A DNA stretch of 64,000 bases from Propionibacteriaceae bacterium (GTDB taxonomy: Bacteria > Actinomycetota > Actinomycetes > Propionibacteriales > Propionibacteriaceae): positions 1 to 64,000 of the forward strand of contig JADKFR010000003.1 of the NCBI GenBank assembly GCA_016717345.1. Reading direction: 5' to 3'. The position numbers and the translations under genes were made by a program. The notes under the pieces were generated by a model. That model ran no database searches. It was given only the letters and a program-made list of their open reading frames with translations, and was not told the DNA's origin. Below are positions 16,301 through 25,340 of this stretch, in pieces; within the stretch, counting starts at the first letter, position 1; each line of letters starts with the position of its first letter.

Positions 16301-17134
16301 ATGGCGCGAGGCGGGTTGAAGGAACTGCGGAATCCGGCAGTCGTGGCCGCCTTCGGTGGCTGGAACGATGCCGGCGATGCCGCCAGCGGCGTCATCGATC
16401 ACCTTGCCGACCACTACGAGGCCCGGCTCGAGTTCTCCTTCGACCCCGAGGACTACTACGACTTCCAGGTGAATCGCCCCACGGCACGGATGGTGAAGCC
16501 GGGTGAACGGATCATCGAGTGGCCCACCACCGAGGTGCTCGTGGCGAACCTGCCCGAACGCGACCTGGTCCTGATCGGCGGCCCGGAACCCAACTACCAC
16601 TGGCGGGACTATTCCAACCGGCTGATGTCCATGTTGCGGACGGTGCGCCCTGAGATCGTGGTTCTCCTGGGCGCCCTGCTCACCGATGCGCCGCATTCCC
16701 GTCCCGTCCCGGTGGCGGCGACGGCCGGCAGCACCGCGGTCGCCGAAGAACTCGGCCTCGACGTCTCGAGTTACGAAGGGCCGAGCGGCATCGTGGGCGT
16801 CCTGGCCAACGAGTGCACCACCGCCGGGTATCCGACCGTGTCACTGTGGGCCTCGGTGCCGCACTACGTCGCCGAACCACCGAACCCGAAGGCCACCCTG
16901 GCTCTCCTGGCCCGTCTGGAGGATGTTCTCAACACCCCGCTGGAGACCGGCGATCTGCCGGAGTCCGCCGCAACCTGGGAAGCCCAGGTCAACGACCTGA
17001 TTGCCGACGATCCGGACATCGCGACCTACATCGCGGCCTTGGAGGAGCGTCGGGACGAGGAGACCCCCACCCCGAGCGGAGACTCCATCGCCGCCGAGTT
17101 CGAGCGCTACCTCAAACGGCGGAATCGACCCTGA
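16301..17134 (+). CDS. PAC2 family protein
   Basis: A 277-residue protein of the PAC2 superfamily, named for the eukaryotic proteasome assembly chaperone 2 but of unknown function in bacteria. Characteristic parts are VVAAFGGWNDAGDAASGVID near the N-terminus, a DYYDFQVNRP segment, LVLIGGPEPNYHWRDY, and PSGIVGVLANECTTAGYP. A homologue sits beside metH in mycobacteria too, so this is a conserved neighbourhood. It is intriguing next to a pupylation locus with no proteasome genes, but no functional link is shown. Its 3' end overlaps rpe on the other strand by 23 bases. Confidence 0.88.
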   Translation: MARGGLKELRNPAVVAAFGGWNDAGDAASGVIDHLADHYEARLEFSFDPEDYYDFQVNRPTARMVKPGERIIEWPTTEVLVANLPERDLVLIGGPEPNYHWRDYSNRLMSMLRTVRPEIVVLLGALLTDAPHSRPVPVAATAGSTAVAEELGLDVSSYEGPSGIVGVLANECTTAGYPTVSLWASVPHYVAEPPNPKATLALLARLEDVLNTPLETGDLPESAATWEAQVNDLIADDPDIATYIAALEERRDEETPTPSGDSIAAEFERYLKRRNRP

Positions 17135-17780
17135 GCGCCTGCTCCCGCAGCGCCTGGACCACCGCGTCCGGGTCATCGGCCCCGAAGACCGCAGACCCCG
17201 CAACGAAGGTGTCCGCCCCCGCCGCGACGCAGCGTTCAATGGTGTCGGCGGAGATTCCCCCGTCCACCTGCAGCCAGAGTTCCTTGCCCAGCTTGTCGAG
17301 CAGCGCCCTGGTCCGCCGGATCTTCGGCAGGCACAGGTCCAGGAACGACTGGCCACCGAAACCGGGTTCCACGGTCATCAGCAGCACCATGTCGAGTTCG
17401 CCGAGCAGGTCCTCATACGGCTCGATGGCCGTCGCCGGACGCAGCGCCATCGCTGCTCGCGAGCCGAGCGCGCGGAGTTCCCGGGCAAGTTTCACCGGGG
17501 CATCGGAGGCCTCGATGTGAAAGGTCACCGACTCGCAGCCCGCCGCGGCGAAGCCGGGAGCCCAACGGTCCACGTCGGCGATCATCAGATGGATGTCCAT
17601 CATCATCGACGTGTGGGCTCGCAGGTTCTCGATCAGCGGAAGCCCGAACGTCAGGTTGGGGACGAACCGGTTGTCCATCACGTCCAGATGAACCGCGTCC
17701 GCACTGGGGATGCGGGCGACCTCACCGGCAAGGTCGGCCAGATCGGCATTCAGAATGCTGGGCGTGATCTTGATTCCCAC
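17112..17780 (-). CDS. rpe: Ribulose-phosphate 3-epimerase
   Basis: A 222-residue TIM-barrel enzyme that interconverts ribulose-5-phosphate and xylulose-5-phosphate in the pentose phosphate pathway. It has ITPSILNADLADL at the N-terminus and VHLDVMDNRFVPNLTFG, which carries metal-binding and catalytic residues. DIHLMI, MTVEPGFGGQSF and VDGGIS follow, and the phosphate loop AGSAVFGADDP is near the end. The start is GTG (GIKITPS). It follows rsmB by nine bases, a conserved actinobacterial order. Confidence 0.95.
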   Translation of the reverse strand: MGIKITPSILNADLADLAGEVARIPSADAVHLDVMDNRFVPNLTFGLPLIENLRAHTSMMMDIHLMIADVDRWAPGFAAAGCESVTFHIEASDAPVKLARELRALGSRAAMALRPATAIEPYEDLLGELDMVLLMTVEPGFGGQSFLDLCLPKIRRTRALLDKLGKELWLQVDGGISADTIERCVAAGADTFVAGSAVFGADDPDAVVQALREQALRVDSAV

Positions 17781-17789
17781 GCCGCGAGT

Positions 17790-19121
17790 CTAGCCGCGCC
17801 GACGCCTCAGCAGCGCCAGGAACATGGCGTCGGTGCCGTGGCGGTGCGGCCACAACTGGACGAAGTCGCCGGCCTCCGCCCCCGGTACTTCGGGCAGGAA
17901 GTCGGCGGCAGGCAGGACGTCCACCTCCCCGGGGTCGACGGTCGCCAGGACACCACGGGTTTCCGCCGGATGTGGTGAGCAGGTGACGTAGGCCACCACC
18001 CCACCCGGCAGCGCCGACTCGATGGCGGTGCGCAACAGGTCGGTTTGGAGCGGAACCAACTCCACCAGGTCCGCCGGCCGGCGGCGCCACCTGCTCTCTG
18101 GCCGCCGCCGCAAGGCTCCCAGCCCGGTGCACGGAACGTCGGCCATCACCCGAGCGAAGGTGCCCGGCAGCCAACTCGGCCGGCGGCCGTCCGTCACGAC
18201 CGTCAGGGGTCGGTGTGGTCCGGGGTAGCAGGCCAGATTGTCGGCGACCAGGCGGGCCCGGTGCAGCTGCAATTCGCTCGCCAGCAAGCCGGTGTTCTCC
18301 TGCCTGGCGAGTCCCGCCAGTAGCGCCGCCTTGCCCCCCGGTCCCGCACAGAGGTCGAGCCAGGGCCCCTGGGGCGCCGGGACCCGGCTGAGGGCCAGGG
18401 CGACCAGTTGGGAACCTTCGTCCTGTACCCCGGCTCTGCCTTGGGCGACAGCGGGGACAGTCCCGGGCGAACCGGCCCGATAGGCCCCGAACGGGGAGAA
18501 GCGGGCAGGTTCGCCCTCCAACTCGCTCACCTCGGCCAGCCCGGGACGCACCACCAGGTGATTCACCGGTGGCACGTTGTCGGCTTGCAGTGCCTGCCAG
18601 AGCTCCGCGTCCCCGGACAACGCCTCGCGCCAGGCCTCGACGATCCAGCGAGGATGGTGGGACGCCAGCGCCAGCCGCTCGGTGTCGTCGGCCTCCAGGG
18701 ACAACCGTTCCACCCAGCCGTCCAGATCCAGGGCCTGGACCTTGCGCAGGACGGCGTTCGTGAGTCCCGCGACCCGCTCCCCCACCTCGGTGGCCGCCAG
18801 GTCGACCGTTGCTGCCACGGCGGCGTGCGCCGGCACGCGCATGGAGAGCAGCTGGTGGGCGCCCAGGCGCAGGACGTCCTGCAATGGGGGCTCGAAGGAG
18901 CCGTCCGGGCGCCCCGAGGCTGCTGCGATGACGCGGTCGTAGGTACCGAGCAGTCGGCAGGTTCCTGCCACCAGTTCGGTGACGAAGCCGGCATCCCGGG
19001 CGTCCAGGCCGTTCCTGGCGTGCTGGAGGGCGAGGTTGGCGTACGCGTCCTGGCCGGTCACTTGACGCAGGACGCGGAACGCCACGACCCTGGCATGGTC
19101 CGGACCTCGGCGGCGCTTCAT
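17790..19121 (-). CDS. rsmB: 16S rRNA (cytosine-967-C5)-methyltransferase RsmB
   Basis: A 443-residue RNA m5C methyltransferase. An N-terminal NusB-like RNA-binding domain (about 1-140) is followed by the SAM-dependent catalytic domain. VQDEGSQLVALAL, LDLCAGPGGKAALLA and two cysteines of the m5C mechanism (DVPCTGLGALRRRPE and VAYVTCSPHPAE) are visible. HRHGTDAMFLALL closes the fold. Its ATG overlaps the stop of fmt (ATGA), and fmt-rsmB is a widely conserved pair. Confidence 0.94.
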   Translation of the reverse strand: MKRRRGPDHARVVAFRVLRQVTGQDAYANLALQHARNGLDARDAGFVTELVAGTCRLLGTYDRVIAAASGRPDGSFEPPLQDVLRLGAHQLLSMRVPAHAAVAATVDLAATEVGERVAGLTNAVLRKVQALDLDGWVERLSLEADDTERLALASHHPRWIVEAWREALSGDAELWQALQADNVPPVNHLVVRPGLAEVSELEGEPARFSPFGAYRAGSPGTVPAVAQGRAGVQDEGSQLVALALSRVPAPQGPWLDLCAGPGGKAALLAGLARQENTGLLASELQLHRARLVADNLACYPGPHRPLTVVTDGRRPSWLPGTFARVMADVPCTGLGALRRRPESRWRRRPADLVELVPLQTDLLRTAIESALPGGVVAYVTCSPHPAETRGVLATVDPGEVDVLPAADFLPEVPGAEAGDFVQLWPHRHGTDAMFLALLRRRRG

Positions 19122-20041
19122 CGCAGGTGAACCTCGGCACCCTGCAGACCGCGGGCCCAGTCGGCAGCGGCCATCGGGGTACGTCCCTGGGGCTGGACCC
19201 GGCGCAGGAGCAGGTCGCCCTCGCCGGTACCGACGCGTACCTCGTGCTTCGTCGCCCCGACCTGGCCAGGTTGGAGGCCCGTAGCGCTCCCTGGCTCAGC
19301 GAGCAGCACCCGGAACCTCTCGCCGGCGGCCTGTGTCCACGCCATGGGTGAGGGGTTGCAGGCACGAACGATCCGCGCCAGCTCACCGGCCGGCCGATTC
19401 CAGTCGAGCCGCGCATCCTCGGCTCTGAGCTTGGGTGCCAGCGTGAGGCCGTTGACGGGCTGCTCCGTGGCCAATGACGTCCCGGACGCCAGTCCGTCCA
19501 ACACCTCGCCGAGCAGCCGGGAGCCGATGGCGGTCAGGCGGCTGAGGAGCTCACCGGCGGTCTCGGATGTCCCGATCGGGGTCGACTCCGAGGCGAACAG
19601 GGGCCCCGCATCCAGTTGCGGCACCAGACCGAACACCGACACCCCCGTGATGTCGTCCCCGGCCAGGATGGCCCGCTGGACCGGCGCCGCGCCACGCCAG
19701 CGCGGCAACAGTGAGAAGTGGACGTTGATCCACCCGAGCCTCGGGACGGCGAGCACTGACGCCGGGATCAGGGCCCCGTAGGCGACGACTGGGCAGGCAT
19801 CCGGGGCCAGGACTGCGAGGCGTTGGGTGAACGCGGGGTCACTGGGTCGTGCGGGCCGCAGCACCTCGATGCCGCGCGCCTCGGCCAACTGGGCCACCGG
19901 GCTGGCCACCAGCCGCTTGGAACGACCCTGGGCCGCATCCGGCCTTGTCACGACGGCCACCACGTCGTGGTCGGTGTGGTCGAGCAGGTGGGCCAGGGTC
20001 TCGGCTGCAACGGTAGGGGTTCCAGCGAAGACGAGGCGCAT
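19118..20041 (-). CDS. fmt: Methionyl-tRNA formyltransferase
   Basis: A 307-residue enzyme that formylates initiator Met-tRNA using 10-formyl-tetrahydrofolate. MRLVFAGTPTVAAETL is the family N-terminus and fixes the start at 20041, although the frame is open 15 codons upstream. HFSLLPRWRGAAPVQRAIL carries the catalytic core, and the C-terminal OB-like domain begins near NRPAGELARIVRACNP. It is coupled to rsmB by a four-base overlap. Confidence 0.95.
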   Translation of the reverse strand: MRLVFAGTPTVAAETLAHLLDHTDHDVVAVVTRPDAAQGRSKRLVASPVAQLAEARGIEVLRPARPSDPAFTQRLAVLAPDACPVVAYGALIPASVLAVPRLGWINVHFSLLPRWRGAAPVQRAILAGDDITGVSVFGLVPQLDAGPLFASESTPIGTSETAGELLSRLTAIGSRLLGEVLDGLASGTSLATEQPVNGLTLAPKLRAEDARLDWNRPAGELARIVRACNPSPMAWTQAAGERFRVLLAEPGSATGLQPGQVGATKHEVRVGTGEGDLLLRRVQPQGRTPMAAADWARGLQGAEVHLR

Positions 20042-20082
20042 GGGGGCCAGCCTAACCGTGTCGGTCAGGCTGGCCGCCTGCC

Positions 20083-20406
20083 TCACTTCGTGAAGGTGTC
20101 GAGCTTGCCGAATTTGTCGGCCAACAGGTAATACACGGCGATCCGGGTGTTGCGGGTCCCGTCCTTCATCTGCTTTCCCACCTCGGTGATGGCGGCGTCG
20201 AGTTCCTCGTCGCTGAGGGTGAGGCCCAACTTCTTCTTGAGGAAGTTCTCGCGCACGGTGGCGAGTTCTTCCGGATCACCGAAGGAGACGAGCGCGGAAT
20301 CCTGCCGGCTGAGCACCAGTTGGTAGGTCTTCACCATGCTCGCGATGACGGCGTCATCGGCGTTCGGAGCGTACTTCTTGACATCGGCAGCCCAGTCGGT
20401 GGCCAT
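20083..20406 (-). CDS. DUF2853 family protein
   Basis: A 107-residue, all-helical, acidic/basic small protein without signal or membrane segment. It resembles the DUF2853 family (MATDWAADVKKYAPNADDAV, then KKKLGLTLSDEELDAAI and a RIAVYYLLADKFGKL end). The function of the family is unknown. The start at 20406 is preferred because of an AGAGGA ribosome site; the frame itself is open about 28 codons further. It sits between priA and fmt with gaps of about 100 and 41 bases. Confidence 0.75.
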   Translation of the reverse strand: MATDWAADVKKYAPNADDAVIASMVKTYQLVLSRQDSALVSFGDPEELATVRENFLKKKLGLTLSDEELDAAITEVGKQMKDGTRNTRIAVYYLLADKFGKLDTFTK

Positions 20407-20509
20407 GCGGGAGTCCTCTCTTCGACAGCAGGTGCGCCCGGTCGGGCGACCGCTTCCAAGATAGGCCTCAGCGCTGATCGCGAACAGCATTCACGCCGAT
20501 CTCGACCCT

Positions 20510-22456
20510 TCAGATCACCTGTGGGTCGACCCGCACCCGCAGCGGGCCCTCGACCTTGGCGGCGGCACGGGTGGCAAGCAGCGTGCGGATGGCCGAGACC
20601 AGCGCCGCCCCCTGGGCCAGGGAGCAGCGGACGGTGAGCCGGCCCAGGCCCTCGGACGAACCGGTGGCGAACGGGCCCTGGGCCTCAACGCCGGACGGCA
20701 ACGCCAAGCTGACCCGAACCTCGTCCAGCACCGGCAGTTCGCCCTCGATGGTGACCAGTTTCGCCGCGGGCGGGAACCCGGCTTCGCTGCGTTCGACCAG
20801 TTCACGTCCGGCGAAGCCGACGGGATCGAGCCTCACCAGGGCCTGGAGACTCCGCTCGGACGCCTCCCCCACCACCAGGACCGTCCCCCCCTCGTCGGCT
20901 GGGCGGACCAGCGCGGTCACGGCCAGCCAGCGACGCAGGGCCTCCTCACTGGCCCGCAGATCGGGACGCCGCAGCAGGGCTCCCGTATCGAGCAGGACGG
21001 CGGCCGCGTAGCCGAACCGGGCGATCGGCTCAGCACCCGGAGTTGCGAGCACGATCGCCGGCCGGTCGTCGACCACTTCGATCGGCGTCTCGGCCGAGGA
21101 CCCGACGACCCGCGTGCCCGGGAAGGCCTTGCCGAACTCCTCCGTGGTTCTCGTCACCCCGGCGACCGGGGTACGCAGGCGGTGCCCGCCACAGGTCGAA
21201 CAGGACCACGGCTGCAACGGCGGGCCGCACCAGCGGCAGGCCGGCCGGCCACCGGCCGTGTCGACCAGCGGCTGGGAGCAGGTCGGGCAGGTGGCGATGT
21301 CGCGGCACCCCGCGCAGGCCACCACCGGGTGGTAGCCGGCCCGGGGAACCGCGATCAACACCGGTCCGATCGCCAGCGCGGACCGGATCGTCTCGAAGAC
21401 CTGATGGGGAACCCTGGCGACGCGGGCCAACGGATCCCGATCCAGGGCGTGTTCCCCGTCCGCAGCGACCCGGACGACGGCGCAGGCACCCCTGGCCTGG
21501 GCAGGGCTGAGGCCGAGCGGGACAAGCCATTCCCGTTCGACGAGGCGCTGCACCTCGGCGGTGCGGGAGTGGGCCCCTACCAGCAGCGCGCACCCGGACG
21601 TGTGGGCACGCAGGACCGCCACCTCCCGCGCGTGGGGGTAGGGAGCCCGGGGTTCGGCCCAGGAGTCGTCACCGTCGTCCCACAGCGCCACCAGCCCGAG
21701 GTTCGGCAGCGGCGCGAAGCCGGCCGAGCGAGTCCCCAGGACCAGCCTCACCAGCCCTCGACTCGCGGCCAGGAACGCGCGGTACCGGGCCGCCGGCCCG
21801 CTTTCTGCGCTCAGCGTGACGAAACTGCCGGCCCCGAACCGGGCTGTCGCCCGCTCCGCGAGGCGCTTCAGGTCACGGGCGTCAGGCACCAGCAGCAGGG
21901 CGGACCGCCCGGAATCCAGAGTGGCTGATGCCGCCTCGAGCAGGCCGGCCTTCCAGTCCCCCAGCCCGTCCGGCCGGGGCGCCACCGTCCAGGCAGCGCG
22001 AGGAGATCGGCCGTCGCGCAGGGCCGTCAGCAGCGCGCTTCCGGTGGGGTAGCCGGTCAGCACCGTGGCGCCCGGCTGGGTCGGATCCGCCGGTGGATAG
22101 GCCGGAGGGTCAGCCTTCTCGGTCAGGCCGTGGCGCGGCGGGACGGCCAGCCGGACGACGTCGCTGAAGCTGCCGGCGTAATGATCGGCGACGGCCCGGA
22201 CGAGACGGGCAACCGCGGGTGTGAGGACCGGCTCGGGAGAGACCACCGTGTGCAGGGACAACAGCTCGGCGCGGTCCGAGGTCTCGGCAAGCTCCAGAAT
22301 GAAGCCGTCTCGCAGCCGTCCGGCGAAGCGGACCCGCACCCGGGCGCCCACCACCGCCTGGTCGACCAGTGCCTCAGGGACCCGATAGTCGAAGGGGCGA
22401 TCCAGGTGGGCCAGCGGCACGTCGACCGCCACCCTGGCCACCCGGTTCTCACCCAT
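20510..22456 (-). CDS. priA: Primosomal protein N' (PriA), helicase-deficient type
   Basis: A 648-residue replication-restart protein. The 3'-DNA-binding domain is recognisable (VDVPLAHLDRPFDYRVPEAL, then VGARVRVRFAGRLRDGFIL), and so are zinc-binding cysteines (CAGCRDIATCPTCSQPL and CRWCG with CSTCGGH). The place of Walker A lacks any GxGKT, and the DEEH box is replaced by LWDDGDDSW. This matches the ATP-binding-deficient actinobacterial PriA proteins. It probably serves in primosome recruitment rather than unwinding. It follows metK by 54 bases, as in other actinobacteria. Confidence 0.9.
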   Translation of the reverse strand: MGENRVARVAVDVPLAHLDRPFDYRVPEALVDQAVVGARVRVRFAGRLRDGFILELAETSDRAELLSLHTVVSPEPVLTPAVARLVRAVADHYAGSFSDVVRLAVPPRHGLTEKADPPAYPPADPTQPGATVLTGYPTGSALLTALRDGRSPRAAWTVAPRPDGLGDWKAGLLEAASATLDSGRSALLLVPDARDLKRLAERATARFGAGSFVTLSAESGPAARYRAFLAASRGLVRLVLGTRSAGFAPLPNLGLVALWDDGDDSWAEPRAPYPHAREVAVLRAHTSGCALLVGAHSRTAEVQRLVEREWLVPLGLSPAQARGACAVVRVAADGEHALDRDPLARVARVPHQVFETIRSALAIGPVLIAVPRAGYHPVVACAGCRDIATCPTCSQPLVDTAGGRPACRWCGPPLQPWSCSTCGGHRLRTPVAGVTRTTEEFGKAFPGTRVVGSSAETPIEVVDDRPAIVLATPGAEPIARFGYAAAVLLDTGALLRRPDLRASEEALRRWLAVTALVRPADEGGTVLVVGEASERSLQALVRLDPVGFAGRELVERSEAGFPPAAKLVTIEGELPVLDEVRVSLALPSGVEAQGPFATGSSEGLGRLTVRCSLAQGAALVSAIRTLLATRAAAKVEGPLRVRVDPQVI

Positions 22457-22510
22457 GACGGCATCGTAGGACGAGCCGGTGACACAACCGGACTGGCCCG
22501 TCGGCCAGGC

Positions 22511-23698
22511 TCAGCCCTTCACCGCACGGGCAAGTGCCTCCGCGCGATCCGTCCGCTCCCAGGTCATGACGTCGAGTTCCCGGCCGAAGTGGCCGTAGTT
22601 GGTCACCTGCGAGTAGATCGGACGGATCAGGTCCAGATCCCGGATGATGGCCGCCGGCCGTAGGTCGAAGGTGTCCAGCACGGCCTGGGTGATCTGTTCC
22701 ACCGGGACGGTCTCGGTACCGAAGCACTCGGTGTAGAAGCCGACAGGATGCGCCCGGCCGATGGCATAGGCCACCTGGACCTCACAGCGGGTCGCGAGGC
22801 CGGCAGCGACCACGTTCTTGGCCACCCACCGCATGGCGTAGGCCGCCGAGCGATCGACCTTCGACGGGTCCTTGCCGGAGAAGGCACCACCGCCGTGGCG
22901 GGCCATCCCGCCGTAGGTGTCCACGATGATCTTCCGACCGGTCACCCCGGCGTCCCCCATCGGGCCGCCGATGACGAACTTCCCGGTGGGATTGACATAG
23001 GCCTTCAGTCCGGTGGCGTCGATCTGATACCGAGCCAGCACCGGATCGATGACGTGGGCCCGGATCTGGGCGCTGATCGTGGCGTGGCTGACGGTTTCGA
23101 CATGCTGGGACGACACCACGACGGTGTCCACGCGCACCGGCCGGTCACCGTCGTACTCGATCGTCACCTGGGTCTTGCCATCGGGCAGGAGGAAGTCGAG
23201 TTCCCCGCTGCGCCTGACCGCCGCCAGCCGCTCGGCCAGCCGGTGCGCGATGTCGATCGGCAGCGGCATCAGGGTGGGGGTCTCGGAGCAGGCGTAGCCG
23301 AACATCAGGCCCTGGTCGCCCGCTCCCTGGGCGTCCAAGGCGTCGAGCGAACCCTCCGCGCGTGCCTCCTCGGCCTGGTCCACCCCCTGGGCAATGTCGT
23401 CGGACTGGCGTCCGATCGAGACCAGCACGCCGCAGGAGCGGCCATCAAAGCTCTTCTCCGAGGAGTCGTAGCCGATCTGGAGGATGCGCTCCCGGGCCAG
23501 CAGCGCCACATCGGCATACGCCTCGGTGGTGACCTCACCGGCCACCATCACGGTGCCGGTGGTCACCAGCGTCTCCACCGCAACCCGGCTCGTGACGTCG
23601 TCGTGCAGCAGGGCGTCCAGCACCGCGTCCGAAATCGAATCGGCCACCTTGTCGGGGTGGCCCTCGGTGACGGATTCGGACGTGAACAGGCGGCTCAC
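22511..23698 (-). CDS. metK: S-adenosylmethionine synthetase
   Basis: A 395-residue enzyme that makes SAM from methionine and ATP. Family motifs are FTSESVTEGHPDKVADSISD at the N-terminus, GAGDQGLMFGYA (ATP-binding) and GGAFSGKDPSKVDRSAAY (the P-loop-like segment). It supplies SAM for methyltransferases such as TrmI and RsmB and connects with MetH in the methyl cycle. Its ATG overlaps the stop of coaBC (ATGA). No SAM riboswitch is present. Confidence 0.97.
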   Translation of the reverse strand: MSRLFTSESVTEGHPDKVADSISDAVLDALLHDDVTSRVAVETLVTTGTVMVAGEVTTEAYADVALLARERILQIGYDSSEKSFDGRSCGVLVSIGRQSDDIAQGVDQAEEARAEGSLDALDAQGAGDQGLMFGYACSETPTLMPLPIDIAHRLAERLAAVRRSGELDFLLPDGKTQVTIEYDGDRPVRVDTVVVSSQHVETVSHATISAQIRAHVIDPVLARYQIDATGLKAYVNPTGKFVIGGPMGDAGVTGRKIIVDTYGGMARHGGGAFSGKDPSKVDRSAAYAMRWVAKNVVAAGLATRCEVQVAYAIGRAHPVGFYTECFGTETVPVEQITQAVLDTFDLRPAAIIRDLDLIRPIYSQVTNYGHFGRELDVMTWERTDRAEALARAVKG

Positions 23699-24924
23699 AG
23701 TGGCTTCCTCTCGATCAGGACGTCCCGGGCGGCATCCAGGATGGCGTGGGCGGCCACCGCTTTGTCGGCGGCAACCCGTGCGACGACCGCATCGGGGGAG
23801 ATGATGGTGATCTGGGTGGCGGTCGACCCGAAGATCCGTCCACCACTCACGTCATTGAGGACCAGCAGCTGACAGCCCTTGCGGGCGAGTTTGCTGCGTC
23901 CGAGAGCCAGCAGTTCGTCGGCGTCCTCTGCCGTTTCGGCGGCGAAACCGACAATCACCTGGCCCGCAGGCCGAGCCTGTGAGAGGGCTTTCAGCACGTC
24001 GGTGGTCTGGGTGAACTCGACGGTCAGTCCGTGGTCGCCGGTTTTCTTCAGCTTTCTGGCACTGGCCGTCACCGGGGTGAAGTCGGCCGGCGCCGCGGCC
24101 ATCACGACGATGTCGGCTCCGCCGGCACGGGCCGTCATCGCCTGGGCCAGTTCGGCCGTGGACGTCACGGCCACCGATTCCAGGCCGGCCGGCAGTGGCT
24201 GGTCGAGGTTGGCCGCGACGAGCGTGACGTCAGCTCCCCGGGAGGCTGCGGCAGCAGCCAGGGCCAGCCCCATTCGTCCCGAGGAGGCGTTGCCGACGAA
24301 GCGGACGGGATCCAGCGGCTCCCTGGTGCCTCCAGCGCTGATGAGCACCCGGCGACCGCCGAGGTCGCGGTCGGACATCGCCTGGGCGAGTGCCGGCTGA
24401 GCCAGCAGCGCGAGCGCCACCCGATGGATGTCCTCAGGCTCTGGCAGCCGGCCGGGCCCGGAATCGACCCCGGTCAGGCGGCCGACGGCCGGGTCGAGCA
24501 CGACGACGCCGCGCGAGCGGAGGGTGGCCACGTTGGCCGTGGTGGCGGCGTGGGACCACATTTCCGTGTGCATGGCCGGGGACATCAGCACCGGGCAGGT
24601 CGCGGTCAGGAGCACGTTGGTGAGCAGGTCGTCGGCGCGGCCACCGGCCGCCCTGGCCAACAGGTCGGCGGTCGCCGGCGCCACCACGACCAGGTCAGCG
24701 CTCCGGCCGAGCCGGACATGCGGCACCTCGTGGGCGTCTGTGAAGACCTCGGTCTGCACCGGGTGCCCGGACAGGGCCGCCCAGGTGGTCTGGCCCACGA
24801 ACTCCAGGGCGTGTCGGGTCGGGACGACGACGACATCGTGTCCGGCTTCGGTGAACAGCCGCAGCAGGAGGCACGCCTTGTAGGCCGCGATTCCGCCGGC
24901 CACCCCGAGCACGATGTTGCTCAT
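23695..24924 (-). CDS. coaBC: Phosphopantothenoylcysteine decarboxylase/synthase CoaBC
   Basis: A 409-residue bifunctional coenzyme A enzyme. The N-terminal flavoprotein decarboxylase domain begins NIVLGVAGGIAAYKACLLLR and contains the usual SPAMHTEMW. The C-terminal CTP-dependent synthase has LISAGGTREPLDPVRFVGN, SSGRMG and a KLKKTGD-type region. The start at 24924 matches the family N-terminus. The frame is open much further upstream, but that part overlaps rpoZ. rpoZ-coaBC-metK-priA is a standard actinobacterial order. Confidence 0.95.
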   Translation of the reverse strand: MSNIVLGVAGGIAAYKACLLLRLFTEAGHDVVVVPTRHALEFVGQTTWAALSGHPVQTEVFTDAHEVPHVRLGRSADLVVVAPATADLLARAAGGRADDLLTNVLLTATCPVLMSPAMHTEMWSHAATTANVATLRSRGVVVLDPAVGRLTGVDSGPGRLPEPEDIHRVALALLAQPALAQAMSDRDLGGRRVLISAGGTREPLDPVRFVGNASSGRMGLALAAAAASRGADVTLVAANLDQPLPAGLESVAVTSTAELAQAMTARAGGADIVVMAAAPADFTPVTASARKLKKTGDHGLTVEFTQTTDVLKALSQARPAGQVIVGFAAETAEDADELLALGRSKLARKGCQLLVLNDVSGGRIFGSTATQITIISPDAVVARVAADKAVAAHAILDAARDVLIERKPL

Positions 24925-24931
24925 GGCGGAC

Positions 24932-25270
24932 TCAGCCGAGGTCGTCGGCGCCGAACGGATCCAAGGAGAAGTCGGGGTCGGCCTCAGCGGCTGCACGAGC
25001 AGCGGCCTCGGCCTCGGGGTCGATGTCGGTGCACTCCAACACGTCGGAATTGATCTCGCGCAGAGCGATCGACAAGGGCTTCTCCTGAATGCCGATGTCC
25101 ACCAGCGGGCCAACGTTCTCGAGCAGTCCCTCTCCGAGCTGGGAGTAATACGCGTTGATCTGCCGCGCCCTCTTGGCGGCGAACAGCACCAGCCGATACT
25201 TCGAATCAACCCGCGAGAGCAGTTCGTCGATCGGCGGATTGGTGATTCCCTCGGGAGTCTGAGTGCTCAA
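24932..25270 (-). CDS. rpoZ: RNA polymerase omega subunit
   Basis: A 112-residue omega subunit that helps assemble and stabilise the beta' subunit. PIDELLSRVDSKYRLVLFAA followed by KRARQINAYY is the conserved core (about residues 12-42), and KPLSIALREI follows. The C-terminal tail is acidic and Ala-rich. It lies between gmk and coaBC, its usual place. Confidence 0.95.
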   Translation of the reverse strand: MSTQTPEGITNPPIDELLSRVDSKYRLVLFAAKRARQINAYYSQLGEGLLENVGPLVDIGIQEKPLSIALREINSDVLECTDIDPEAEAAARAAAEADPDFSLDPFGADDLG

Positions 25271-25340
25271 GATGTGCCTTCTGGTGTGGAGAATCGGGAC
25301 GCGGTGGGATCGCGGGCCGGGCCGCAGGGCTACGAAGCCC

